Positions 19,231 to 30,352 of a stretch of 64,000 nucleotides of DNA are shown here, in pieces. Every line of letters begins with the position of its first letter. The first letter of the stretch is position 1. The notes beneath the pieces were generated by a model. That model was not told the origin of the DNA. It worked only from the letters and a program-made list of their open reading frames with translations, and made no database searches. The stretch is from assembly GCF_000143415.4 (NCBI RefSeq), contig NW_003314268.1:3844039-3908038 (forward strand), read 5' to 3'. The translations under genes were made by a program, and so were the position numbers. Source of the stretch: Selaginella moellendorffii. Its lineage: Eukaryota; Streptophyta; Lycopodiopsida; Selaginellales; Selaginellaceae.

Positions 19231-22015
19231 TCAAAATTGCTTGTCAGTGTATAGGGCGGTGGCTTTGATCTTGTTGGACTTCGCCACATCCAAGTAAGGA
19301 TCCGAGAGGAATGCTTGATCGAACATCTCGATCGCTTCCACCCACTTCCCCTCGGCGACGTAAAGCAGTCCCAGATTGTTGCAAGCCGGGGCGTAGTTCG
19401 GGCAAATTCGCAGAGCCCTGTCGAAGGATTCGTGGGCCTCGGCAAATTTCTTCTGCTGCCTGTAGAGGTTTCCCAGGTTGGAGTGGAGACCGTAGGACTG
19501 GTTCTCGGGCATGAGGCTCAGCGCTCGCTTGTACACGGCCTCGGAGAGGGAGGGATCGTCGGACAAGTGGAGAGCTATGCCTGTGTAAACAACGAAGCTC
19601 GTCAAGGAAGAAAGACAAACAATGAAAAGTCGAGAGAACGCACCTAGATTCGACCAAGCCATTGCGAAAGTTCTTCGCCGAGCGATGGCCGATTTGAGAT
19701 AGCTTTGTGCTGCGACGAACTGCAAGGTACACAGAGTGTGCAAGCCCAGCTGATGCCATTTCAAAGCATCCTCTGGATCTTCCTCGATTGCCTGCGAATA
19801 TATCATCGCTCTTGTCACGAAGAAACAAAAGGAGAGAGTCGGAAGGAACTAGCTGAGAGCTTACCTGCTGGAGCGTATGAACTGCTCGTTCTTCCACATC
19901 TTTCGAGTCCATCACGCCACGATCGAAAGAAGCCGCGGATTCGTGCTGTGCCCGGTTCACCATCGCCAGTCCAGCCCATGCAAGATGAGGATGGAAAGTT
20001 CCTGGGTCTCCTTCTCTCAGGATAGAGGCCATCTCGTTTGCAGCCCACGACATTTGTTCCGATGGATCGTCTGATCTTTCGGCGTCTTTTATCCTGTGAG
20101 CGGCCACGGCATAACGAGTAGCTAGTCTGTGGGGCTCCAATCTGGAGGCCTGTGCTCAAAAAACAATGTTTTTGGCTTGGTGAAATAAAACATCGTACTT
20201 CTTACCTGTTCCAAACATTTGCTAGCGTTGGTAAAATCGCCCAGGACTTCATAAGCAGCAGCAAGATTGACCCAAGCCGAGCCAGCTTTCGGGTCTTCTT
20301 TCAAGCTGGTTTGCAAGTATAAACAAGCTGCGTGTGCGGCTTTTAGCTGTGTTGCATAAGCTCCGGTTTCTTTACTAGCTCCAGCTCCAGCTCCTGCAAT
20401 CCCTTGCCTCAGACAGCTTATTCGTTACCGCAGTAGATTGCTTACCAGGCAAAAAGGAACCGTGTTGTCGCACAAGTATTGCTCCATAGTTAATAAGTGC
20501 TCCAGGGTGGTACACATCTTTCTCCAAGACCGACTGCAAGCATCGGGCTGCATTGTCCAGCTCGCCACTGTAAGCAAAAAGCGAAAATCACACAGGAAGA
20601 GAAAAGCTCGAGTACCTTTGGAAATATGCAACTCCAAGGTTCGCAAGAGCGTCGAGAGAGTCCGGTAATATACTCAACAGGCTCGTAAAAACAGAGATTG
20701 CGCTCTGCGATTACCAGAAAATCAAACAAAGACTTGACGGATTGACACCAACGTTCTCACTTGAATGCGGCCAGTGTGCAATAAAAGGAGTCCCAAAGTG
20801 TTCCATATGGAAGCTTGGCCAGAGTCCTCAGGAACGGCTTCCTTCACTTTTGAGCCAATCAAACGCATATTTTCTTTGGAGAAATCCTTTCCAGGCGAGA
20901 TTTGCCCGCCGATCTTTCCCTGCAGAAGACACTGAAGAGAAAAAACGAAAACAATGAGCTTGGAGATGGCAAATCCATACAACATACCATACCTGCGCGT
21001 GATGGTTTTGTACCAAGGCCAACAACTGGGCTCTACCTTGGCGGCAAAGGTCATCGTCGGCTTGCTTTAGAATTTCTTGTGCTCTCTCAAAGGCGGGAAT
21101 TGCCTAGAATGAACATTTATCGGCTTTACGGTCGAAAGAGCAAAAAAGCAGAACTCACTTTTAGTGGTTGGTCGGAACGCTGGTACATCAGTCCCAGGAC
21201 GAAATGTGCGTGTGCATTCTTTGGTAGCTTTCGAGATACGTGCACAAGTCCCTGGAAACCAAGAGGATAAGAAACCAAAATCTCAGAAGAAACGTCCGGA
21301 CGCTTACAGCTTTTAAGCTCTTGATCTTTTCTTCCTTCACGTTCTGTACATTGCCAGGATACTCCAAGTCCCCATCCACGCCGGACTCGGACCACTTAGA
21401 TTTTGATCGAGACTTGAAAGTCTTCCCCGATTTCTTCCCTTCCTCATCCGCTGGACTGTCTTCCTTCAAAACTCGTCTTCTTCGTCTTTTCTCCTCTGGC
21501 CTGAAAACATAGAAAACAGAACGGTCCTTCACAGTTCTATCCAAACGGTAACAGTATGGGCTGTAAAACTTCTCCAAAGTCTTAGTTCTATGCCATTGGT
21601 TCTAGATTAGAGGAACTATAGTCTACTTGCGAAAGTCTTACCGAGCTTCACCTTCCTCCTCACCGTCGCTGGTGGGAGGCTCCACATTTAAATCGGCAAA
21701 CACTCCACTGCTGCCACGAACAATCGACCCTTCCTCCGATTCCTCCACTTTCTCATCGCCGCTGTTGTCAGCGGCGGCGCCGTCCTTGGCTTCCACGCAG
21801 CAAATCTGCTTGCTAAAATCCTGATGGTGCTGCTCGGGGGGCTCGGATTTCACACCTGGATTGTACTGCTGCTGCTTGGAAGTCGAAGACGAGGAAGAAA
21901 TCAGGCCGTGATGCTGGAGGGATTGATGGTGGAGCGCCTGCTGGTGGAGCGCTTGCTGGTGGAGCGCCTGTTCTTGCGCCTTGTTGATCCCTCGCTTGGA
22001 AGAGCCATCGGCCAT
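19231..22015 (-). CDS. Tetratricopeptide-repeat protein (At5g63200/SPINDLY-annotated type)
   Basis: Eleven exons on the minus strand: 22015-21642, 21500-21308, 21251-21159, 21103-20993, 20931-20761, 20704-20616, 20567-20446, 20393-20206, 20149-19865, 19791-19644 and 19580-19231; phases close to 707 residues. The N-terminus is low-complexity with a His/Gln repeat (EQALHQQALHQQALHHQ) and an acidic region; a basic patch (EEKRRRRRVLK) may be a nuclear signal. From residue ~190 onward come many TPR units, for example ASIWNTLGLLLLHTGRI, DALANLGVAYFQSGEL, SAWVNLAAAYEVLGDF, YGLHSNLGNLYRQQKKF and APACNNLGLLYVAEGKW. TPR arrays bind partner proteins; no catalytic domain is seen, so the O-GlcNAc transferase label used for similar proteins should not be transferred. 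It shares a divergent promoter with the IQ-motif gene. Confidence 0.8.
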
Positions 22016-22417
22016 AGAGCCCTAGACAAAACCCGCAAGTAAAAACGAGAGCTCCTTAAAAAGGGGGAAAAGAAAAGGGGAAATATTGTTTGTGCTGTGA
22101 CGGCGGAATATTCGGTAAGATGAAACCTTCTTGCCGGCATTTTCATTTTCTAGGGTTTCCAGTGCTAGGGCGCGTAGATCGGCATCTCTCCCGGGGCGAT
22201 CGGGCTTGTGAGTAGCGCCGGAGTGGCAGTCTTCCTTGGGCAGCGCAGTGAGCGATCGATCGTTTTGCTCGCCCTCATGATGCGTCCAATCGAGCAATGC
22301 TCTCAAGAACCGCGGGCGTGGGAGCGCTGGTGCCAGTGGATGCGCACGGAGATGGTGAATGCGCGCCGCGGCAGCACCGGATAACTTGGCAAGGGTCTCA
22401 TTGGCATCGATTCGAGT
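22016..22417. promoter_or_regulatory. Divergent promoter between TPR and IQ-motif genes
   Basis: Only 402 bp separate the two start codons on opposite strands. The stretch is GC-rich on the IQ side and holds a TTTTCTAGGGTTT-type leader block at about 22142. Shared regulation is inferred from the spacing. Confidence 0.5.
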
Positions 22418-25400
22418 ATGGGGTCGCTGGATTCGCAGTTCTTGCAAAATTCCTTCCAGGATTTCGACTACGCCAATGCTAATGGTAGCTACAACTCCTA
22501 CGCCGATCTTCTTCCTCTAGCGGCAACCCCAGTGGATCCGGCATACAATCCGCCTGCCTACAATCCCTTCGCCACAGGCTACGTTGCTGCCGATCAGGGA
22601 CACCCGCCGCGATACAATCCTCTCTCCCAGAGCCTGCCAGCGTTTCCATCCGTGTGCTACAGCGATCCTCTTGTGAATTATCCCGCTGGGCGTGGATACA
22701 ATCCGTTCGCTGAAGACTACGAGTTTTCAGAGCCGGAGGTGGGAATACCTGTTTACGAGCAGCAGCCTCTTCTAACGGGTCCTTACAATTATCTTCCAAA
22801 CAGAGCGTCCACACCTCCCAGCATTCGGCAGTATGCTCACGCTCTCCCGGGAGCTTATAGCTTTCCAGTCCAGCAGGAGTTTGATCAGCCCCGCGAGCTG
22901 GTTCCAGTTCCTCCTCCGAAAGATGCCGTTTTTCCTTACAATCCTCCGGCTGACACCTCAAACTCGCAACGATTGCTCTGGCTATCGGAAGAGGAGGCGG
23001 AGATCATCAGGTTGATTCGAGTTTCGCAAATGAAGGTACTTTATTTGCGTTGTTACGTTGTCTCTGATATCCTGTTCCAGGAGAATTTGAGATCTTCTGG
23101 ATTTTCCTTGTGCGAGGACCAACAGATTACTCCTGTTCTAAGTCCTAAGCTGGCTTCAGTACCAAATGCTGAGCAAACAGTCGAGAAAGCAGCACTGTGC
23201 ATAGAAAGTAAGACTTTCAATTTACCGGTTGGCGAACTGGTCTTGCCAACTTCAGCTGAAGTGGCTCGTCCAAGGGCTAGTTTTGGAAAGGATGTCAACC
23301 AGAAAGCACCCCAGAGAGCACCTCAGAAAACACAAGAAGTGCAAGAAAAGGCATTGGATTGTAGCTTCGAGAAAGTCGACATTGCAAAGATCGTTGATGA
23401 CGACCGGCAATGGATTGCAATGCAGAGACAGAAGATTACGGTGCGTCCCGAATGCTCATCACTTGTTGTGGTAACCACTGCGGTGATTTTGCAGGATATT
23501 ACGGAACGTAAAAAGCAGAATGCAGCAGCCTGTATACAAAGGCATTGGCGAGAACACCGTGTAAAGGTTCTGCGAAGACAAAAATCAAGGATGAAGAAAC
23601 GGAGTCCGGTTCCGCAGAAACCAAGCCCTACAAAGCCACCTAATGTATGAGCAATTCTTTTCTGCTTCTTGATCTTTCTCATTCCGTGCGACAGAATGTA
23701 AGACGACCAAGAGTATCCAAGCGGAGGCCTCCCACGATTCAAGAAGCAGCAAGGACTATCCAGCGCTCTTGGCGGGCGTGTTTTAGAAAGAAAAGACTGT
23801 TGAAGCCCAAGACGAAGGAAATTCTCCCGACTACATTGAAGGTGAACGAAGCCATCTTACAAATAGTTGTACTGAAAACTTTGTGCACTCTCAGGAGCTC
23901 TACGATGTAATCAAGCGGAGGCATGCCTCCAAAAACTTGAATCCTCCATCATACGGTACACACGCAGAGTAGGGGATTTCGATCAATGTGCTTACATCTA
24001 CTTCCAGGAAAGTTTGTAAGAATTTTGGAACGCGTGCATGCGTGCACTGAAGGCGCAAGAGTGAGGAGGCGATTGAAAACGAGAAGGTTACAAGCAGTCG
24101 TCAAGGAGATAAAGGTTTCAAAAATCGATGTGCTCGTTTCTAGAATTTGAATGTTCCTGGATTACAGGAAATAAGGTTCCTCTTGGAGGACATGCTGCAG
24201 GAAACGGCGCCAGGTTCTTCCGAGCTTGTGCTTCAGCTTTCGGGACAGCTGCAACAGAAGATCATACAGTTGCATACTGCCCTGCAAGGTAGTATTCTTC
24301 ATCTTGAATACTGGTCTTACCATTGGATTGCAACAGGTCCTGGAGATGCTGCTCGATATCTACTGCGACGTGGTCCAGCGACTCCTCTTGTCATTTATGG
24401 TTCTAGATCAACTTCTCCGACTTCACATCTTCAAAAGTCGGGGGAACAAGCTCAGATTCGTGTTATAGGAAATTCGCACACCGAAACTGGAGTTCCTTCT
24501 CTTAGGTGCTCACTTTTTACTGTCAACAAGTCGAGCGAGAAAGCGTCAGAAGGTTCGCAAGGCACAGGGAACACGCACAACCACCATCGGGTCCAGGTAC
24601 CTCAAAGTGACTACACAGTCAAACATTTGAAGAGGCCAGCAACTTGTTCAGAAGCTCCTAGGAAAGGCGCTCCCGTTCACGAGGAACGAGGAAAAACTCA
24701 AGAGGTTGAAAGATCGGGGATGAGCAAGAACGCTCGGTATTACTTCATGGAAAAGAACTTGGACTCTCAGCTTCCAGTGCCAAAGGCTGACACCGAAAAC
24801 GCCGTTGCCTCGAGGCTGTCACAATATTTAGTCACGCGGAGCAAGGAGCCTGATGACTATGGATACGAGAGCAGCATTAGAACCGTAGAGAGCGATGTCG
24901 AACAATCCGACCAAGAAAAGCCCAAGAGACCGTTTCTACGACGGAAGTCTATGGCAATGGCTCCACAAAAGCTAGATTGGTCTAAGGTATTTTTCTTTGT
25001 TATCACTCGTTTATTTTCTGGTTGTGACAACTTATATTGAAAGGTTAAGCCAATGGTCAGCTCAAGGTTGGAACCAGAGCTCAAGACGAAACTATACAGA
25101 AGTAAAGTCAAGGAGATTGCACGAAACGCGGCCTCGAAAAAGGTAGCAAGCTCTTCCAGCTTTGACATGCTTGATGTTTCGTTTTGTGTAGACGAACTAT
25201 AACAACGTCAAGAGCCGCCTCTTCAACTATGAGACAAGCTCCGCAGTGGACGCATCGGGAGGTTTGAGCACGGACAGGAGCATCGACGTAGAGTATGTTG
25301 AAGGTCTAACCAAGCAGAGCTACACGGAGATTCACACGCAAGTGGATATGAGTTGCAAGGAGGATTACTGGAGGCCAGAGTCAGCTAGCTCTACTGTTCC

Positions 25401-26166
25401 ATATTCTGCTGAGGCACCGGATTCCAGAAGTGGGAATTCCGCTCTCCCAACAAGGCCGTTCTCTCCAAAGCCGCCACCCAAACTTCCATCATATAGATAT
25501 GGCAAATCGGGAAGGGACAGTTACTCTGAAGCGAGAATCCAGACAGAAGGAACTGCTCTGGAAGAGATAGATCACAACGGAGGATTGGAGAGGAAGAAAC
25601 AAACTCACTCTTTCAGATACAAAGAAGCAGTAGCCGCTGCTCCAGAGACAAGTGTGGCCGAGAAGGCGCCATTGATGAATGAAACAGCGCCAGCAAAACG
25701 GGACTACGCTGACGAGCAGAGTGCGAAGGATGATACTGCTCGAAAGTCATTGAACGAGGTTAGGCACGGCTTCTTTCAATTTCTCCTAACCCCTTTTGAC
25801 ACTTTCTATCAGGGATCGTTTGCATCTCCGGAGCTGGAAACGATGTTCACGCACGTAATGTTAATGAAGGACGAGAAGAAAATGAGCGTACACCATCTCT
25901 TCGGGGCTCCACAGGTGAGAAAAAGATTCTAAATATCTCCCGCCTCTCACAACCATTCGTCAGGGAAATACGATCATTCCAAGGCTATCCCCGGATGCTT
26001 CGGTTTTTACGAGCAGCTTCTCCGAGGTGAGCATTGCTTTTCTTTGTTTGTTTGTTTAAAACACACGGTGGTGCAGAAGCGGAAGCTGCACGAGCTGTTA
26101 ATACACGAAGGTCGCGCCAGCAAGTTGCAACCCGACGCACTAGCCTACGTCTGCATCCGAGAGTAA
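22418..26166 (+). CDS. IQ-motif (calmodulin-binding) protein of unknown role
   Basis: Fourteen exons: 22418-23035, 23081-23440, 23495-23644, 23695-23841, 23895-23955, 24008-24114, 24168-24288, 24337-24986, 25044-25142, 25192-25758, 25813-25914, 25964-26026 and 26077-26166 are closed in phase (thirteen certain; a further small intron inside 24337-24986 cannot be excluded). The N-terminal ~200 residues are Tyr/Pro/Asn-rich with a recurring YNP(F/P/L) motif. Two IQ motifs are plain: NAAACIQRHWREHRVKVLRR and EAARTIQRSWRACFRKKR. They are followed by basic helices and a long disordered Ser/Lys/Glu-rich region, and the C-terminus is a conserved-looking block (MFTHVMLMKDEKKMSVHHLF). Calmodulin or myosin-light-chain-like binding is inferred from the IQ motifs; a cytoskeletal scaffold is possible. 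Several introns, including the 45-bp first one, are multiples of three without stops. Confidence 0.7.
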
Positions 26167-28265
26167 CGCGAAAGCAATTCCTCCAGTATAACACAATCCA
26201 TAAAATGACTCGCTTTTACTAGGTAGTCCCAAAAATTCAAAAGGATTTTCTTAAAAAAAAACTCTTAAAGCAAGTACCACTGCCAGACAACAAATCACTT
26301 CTACTTGCACCAATGAAAGTCAAATCGTATTGCCAACATTCCGAGAACTTGACATTCTCTTCGTCTTATCTTCTCTAACCTTGAAGACCATGGTTAATAA
26401 ATCATTGGGTATTAAATTTCTTCTATGAGTTGTAAAGAACTAACTCTTTGAAGGTTCTAAGTTAAAAAGGTCCCTCAAAATTAAGATTAGAATGATAAAA
26501 AATTTGTCAGATGAGAATGAGTTCAAGACTCAATCTTCTAAGATTTGAGATTGGGTTTGAAATTAAGTTTGAAATTAAATCTGAGACCAAATTTGAAATT
26601 AAGCTTGAGACCCAAATCAAAATTGAATTGGAAACTGAGTCAAAACTAAGTTAAATGATTGTGTCTAGGGTTCTAATAGCTCTAAGTGGGAATGAACATG
26701 GGTTTGAAGGGTGCATAAAAGCCCCTCAAGGATATGCTCAAGAGTAATTCTTATTCTTGAAAAGGAAATTGTTCTTGACTCAAGTAGAACTTGAGTACTA
26801 TGAAGCACTTGGGCCTTCCCTTTGGGACAAAGATGAAAAGTTAAGATACCCATACTGAGTCATTAGGTTATAGTGTTTCTTCTGGGGATCTTAAATTAAG
26901 AGATGCATCTAAAGCTTGGGATGTATAGATTTTTATAAATAAGTTTTATTATATCAAAGGAATTTTAAAACTTAAAAGCTTGATATGTTTGGCTTCATAA
27001 ATTCTTAAACTCTCTCCCAATCCCTTTCTTTATGTTAGACTAGATATAAAGTTTGGCTACACTCTCTACAAATAGTCAATATTGTATTACTTGTGTAGTG
27101 AGTAACTAAACCTAAATAAGACAAAATAAGAGTTAATACAATAAGTGAGAACCTTAGCAAGGGAAATTAATTAAAGATAAGACAAAGGTGGTTAGATAAA
27201 TGAAACTTATATAAAGATCCATAGAAAAGGTAATTATTGGTATAATTTGTTCTTAGGACAAAAACTTTTAGGAGGACGGGGGGAAGAGGATTTTTAGATG
27301 CTAGCTTTAACTGCATATTCAATATAGGTAAAAAATAAACCTAAGGGTATATTAAAGTATATAAAAACTTAGAATAAAGAACTTAACCTACCTAACAGCT
27401 CACAATGAAATGATGGCATAATAAATTTTTTGAGATAGTTTGGGAATGGTTGAATAGTGAGGAAACTCACAAGGAAGTATAACATAGTTTATGTAAGGTT
27501 AGGCCTCTTTATCTTTGCTATTTAGCACCAGATCATAACAAGTGCTAGCAAATTTTGATTTGACTCACTAGTATTTATTTCTATTTGAAACTAATGCTAA
27601 AGCAATTTCAGACATTTCTACTTTCATACTAGTAAATTACTTTCCATATGTAGTCCTGGAACACTTGCTAATAAAGTTTTAAATTTAAAAATATAATATT
27701 TAACACTCTATATACATTATATATCTTTATGTTTGTATGAGTAATTTATTAAATTCTTATTCTATACAATAAGAAATTTTATTGCATATAATAAAACTAA
27801 AAGATATATATACTAAAGTATGATGATTACTAAAACTATTATTTTTAGTCTAAGTTAGTACTAATAGTAAATTTATATATTAAAAATTGACCATCATTTA
27901 TATTTATGAAATTATTTTTATATGTAAATATTGATTGCATATCACTTAAAAGTAGCATATTTAGAGAAATGTTCTTTTTTATTTAGCTACCAAAATATAT
28001 AATCTTAAAATCTAAATAAGTCATTCAAAATATTTTAATTTTAATTTTTATAAAATATTGTGATACATAATACTTAAAAACTTTTGATTTTATTTTTTCT
28101 AAAATATTATTTAATAAATTAATTTCAAGTCATCTATATTTTTAAATATCTTCTATAGTCATATCTAGAGAAACACACTTCATTTGTAACTTTAAAATCA
28201 AAGAGCCTGGTGATAAAAAAACCCATATAAAAAATCATAATACTATATATCATAATACTTTGTAT
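26167..28265. other. AT-rich intergenic DNA with decayed repeats
   Basis: No gene is supported. At 26540-26660 there is a degenerate tandem array built on GAAATTAAGTTTGA-like units. The remainder is AT-rich and probably old transposon DNA, grading into the gypsy-type LTR relic at about 27340. Confidence 0.45.
27340..27540 (+). repeat. Decayed LTR relic related to the gypsy element at 38052
   Basis: The order of blocks (AAGGGTATATTAA, ACTTAACC, AGCTCACA, a TGAGATAGTTTGGG block, GGTTGAATAGTGAGG, then TATAACATAGT) parallels 38095-38250, but with many changes. It reads as an old solo LTR or LTR fragment. Confidence 0.45.
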
Positions 28266-28420
28266 TGTGAGTGCTTGGGATATAAGAATAGGTATCTTAA
28301 TTGGGGTTTAAACACTTGCTTATATACAAGAATGGATGGACCAGATTTAGTCCCAAATGAACAGTCCATATGCTATAGTACTATAATTAGTATATTACTT
28401 AGCTAGGGTAATACATTTAT
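28266..28420 (+). repeat. Left copy of an old 150-bp direct repeat
   Basis: It matches 37704-37850 in the same orientation (shared blocks GTGAGTGCTTGGGATATA, ATCTTAATTGGGGTTTAAAC and GTCCATATGCTATAGTACTA). With its partner it brackets the DNA into which the younger gypsy element inserted, so the pair probably are LTR remnants of an older retroelement. Confidence 0.65.
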
Positions 28421-29255
28421 ATACATTCATATATTTACAAATTTTACGCCATCTTCCCCTTTGGAAGATGAAAAGGTGATGATAATAAATCAGATGGAAC
28501 ATCTGAAGTTTTTGTTAGCAATTATAAACTATCATAAGAATTTGAAGCTCCCACAAAATCACTAACAAAGTTGTTGATAACCATGACTTAAATAAAATCT
28601 AAAGCCATGGTATAAACATTAGCTGACTACAAAATCTCGATAAACCAGTTGCAACTCCATATATAACTCCTAAATACTTAAACTAACCACACAATTATAA
28701 CTTTGAATTGGGAAGTTGGACTCACTCTATTCGTTCTCCACATTCTCTTTATCCCCTTCTCAAAGGAAAAAATGTTTTGAAGCACTAGCTCCATTTGGAC
28801 TTGCTGTGTTCGTCCTCACTTCACCATGTATGTTTGACATCACTCCACTATCGCATTTGTTTGGCTTTACTATATCAAGGCCAAATGTTCTATTTGGACT
28901 TACTATGCTTATTCTCACTCCACAATCCATATTGTTCATCCTCGCTCCGCTATCGTATGCGCTCATCCTCACTCCATCGTCGGGGCCGGAATCCCATCCG
29001 TCCCCTCTACCCCTCCTCCGAAGAAAAAAAATGTTTGAAGCATTAGGGAAAAAAAGAGAAAATGAGAAAAATTGAGGAAAAACAATTGTGGAAGAAGAAA
29101 AAGTGAATAAAGAAGCATCAAAAGAGGACTTTGCAACAACTAGTGATGTAGAAATGGGGAAATTAGAAAAACATGTACTTAAACTTTGGAAAATAAGGGA
29201 CTTCCTATCATAAAATACTTTAGCCATCACAATATAAGCAAAAGATTCATCTTGC
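28421..29255. other. Left part of the older host element
   Basis: Non-autonomous-looking sequence. Near 28720-29050 a short imperfect internal repetition of CGTCCTCACTTCACCATG / CTCATCCTCACTCCATCG type is seen. I find no coding domain. Confidence 0.4.
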
Positions 29256-29260
29256 TCAAC

Positions 29261-30180
29261 TGTCGCGAATGTGACTTCGGGTATCGAAAGATACTTGTCG
29301 ACCGGTCCTTACGGACACTCTTTCCTTACTGCCATGACAGCAGGAGGTCGGTACTGCTGGTTCCCTTTATTGGCCCCTCTTGTCTAAGTGTTAGTAAACT
29401 GGACTTAGCATCTGTACTTGGCCGGAAGAGCATAAGGACGGAATTCCTAAGTGTCTATTTGGCCAAGCATACTTGGCCCGGCTTTTTAGTTCTCTTTTGC
29501 TTTGTCTTGCACTGGCTTGGCAAGAACCCTCGCGTATTGAGACTAGTCCCTCAATATCGCTGGATGATAGCTTACCGTGTCTGCCAAACACCCTCGCTAT
29601 CATACCCTTAGTGTTGGTCTCATTTCGGTCCCATATGCTATTTATGGAAAGTGTCTAGATTCGCTCATTTGGCATATCTACAGAATGTAGAGAGTGGCCT
29701 GAACACAATGGTGTTCGTCCCATGTCCAAATTCGCAATCTAAGGCCATTCCATATTTAGTAAGTTTCGGACTTGTCCCAGAGACTAACTCCTGGTACTAA
29801 GGGAGGCTTGGGGTGAAAGCCCAAAGCGTGTGTCCCTCAAGGGGGGGGGGGCTGTGGGGGGTTCCAAATGTATAGTAGGGATAGTGGTTGGAATGCATGT
29901 CCGACCACCTGAGACATTAGTTTGGCTCCCGCTGGGCTATGTCGCTCCTTGTTCTGCGTCCGGCTTGGGTCTAAGCCCAAGCTCCACGCTGCTCTAGTCG
30001 GTGGAGTACCCTCCTCCTCGCGTTAGGCCACCGGTATGCCAAAATTGTGCCAGACTCCGTCTGACACCATTTTGCGTGCAGGTGCTAGATACGGGGAGCT
30101 GGTGCTCGTGGGATTGTACCGGACCCTCGTTTCGTATCGCAACGGGCTTGGAGTTTGGCTCCAAATTCAAGTGCGCTACA
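29261..30180 (+). repeat. 5' LTR of the chromodomain gypsy element
   Basis: It starts TGTCGC and ends CTACA, and carries an 11-base poly-G run at about 29841. A diverged inverted fragment of its 3' end lies at 37849-38051. Confidence 0.95.
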
Positions 30181-30182
30181 TT

Positions 30183-30196
30183 TGGTATCAGAGGAC
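30183..30196 (+). other. Primer-binding site (initiator tRNA-Met type)
   Basis: TGGTATCAGAGGAC begins two bases after the LTR end and matches the usual plant PBS for initiator tRNA-Met. Confidence 0.85.
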
Positions 30197-30352
30197 TGTC
30201 TCAGCGATTTCTATCCAACTTTTGTCGGATTTTCTGACTCAAGTTGCATACGCAGAAACTTTGCTAGTAGATCCGAAGCGACCTGTGTAGGATTAGTTGG
30301 ATTGCACCATTCGGTAAGAACGTTGTATGCATGTTCAGTTACTGATAGAGGC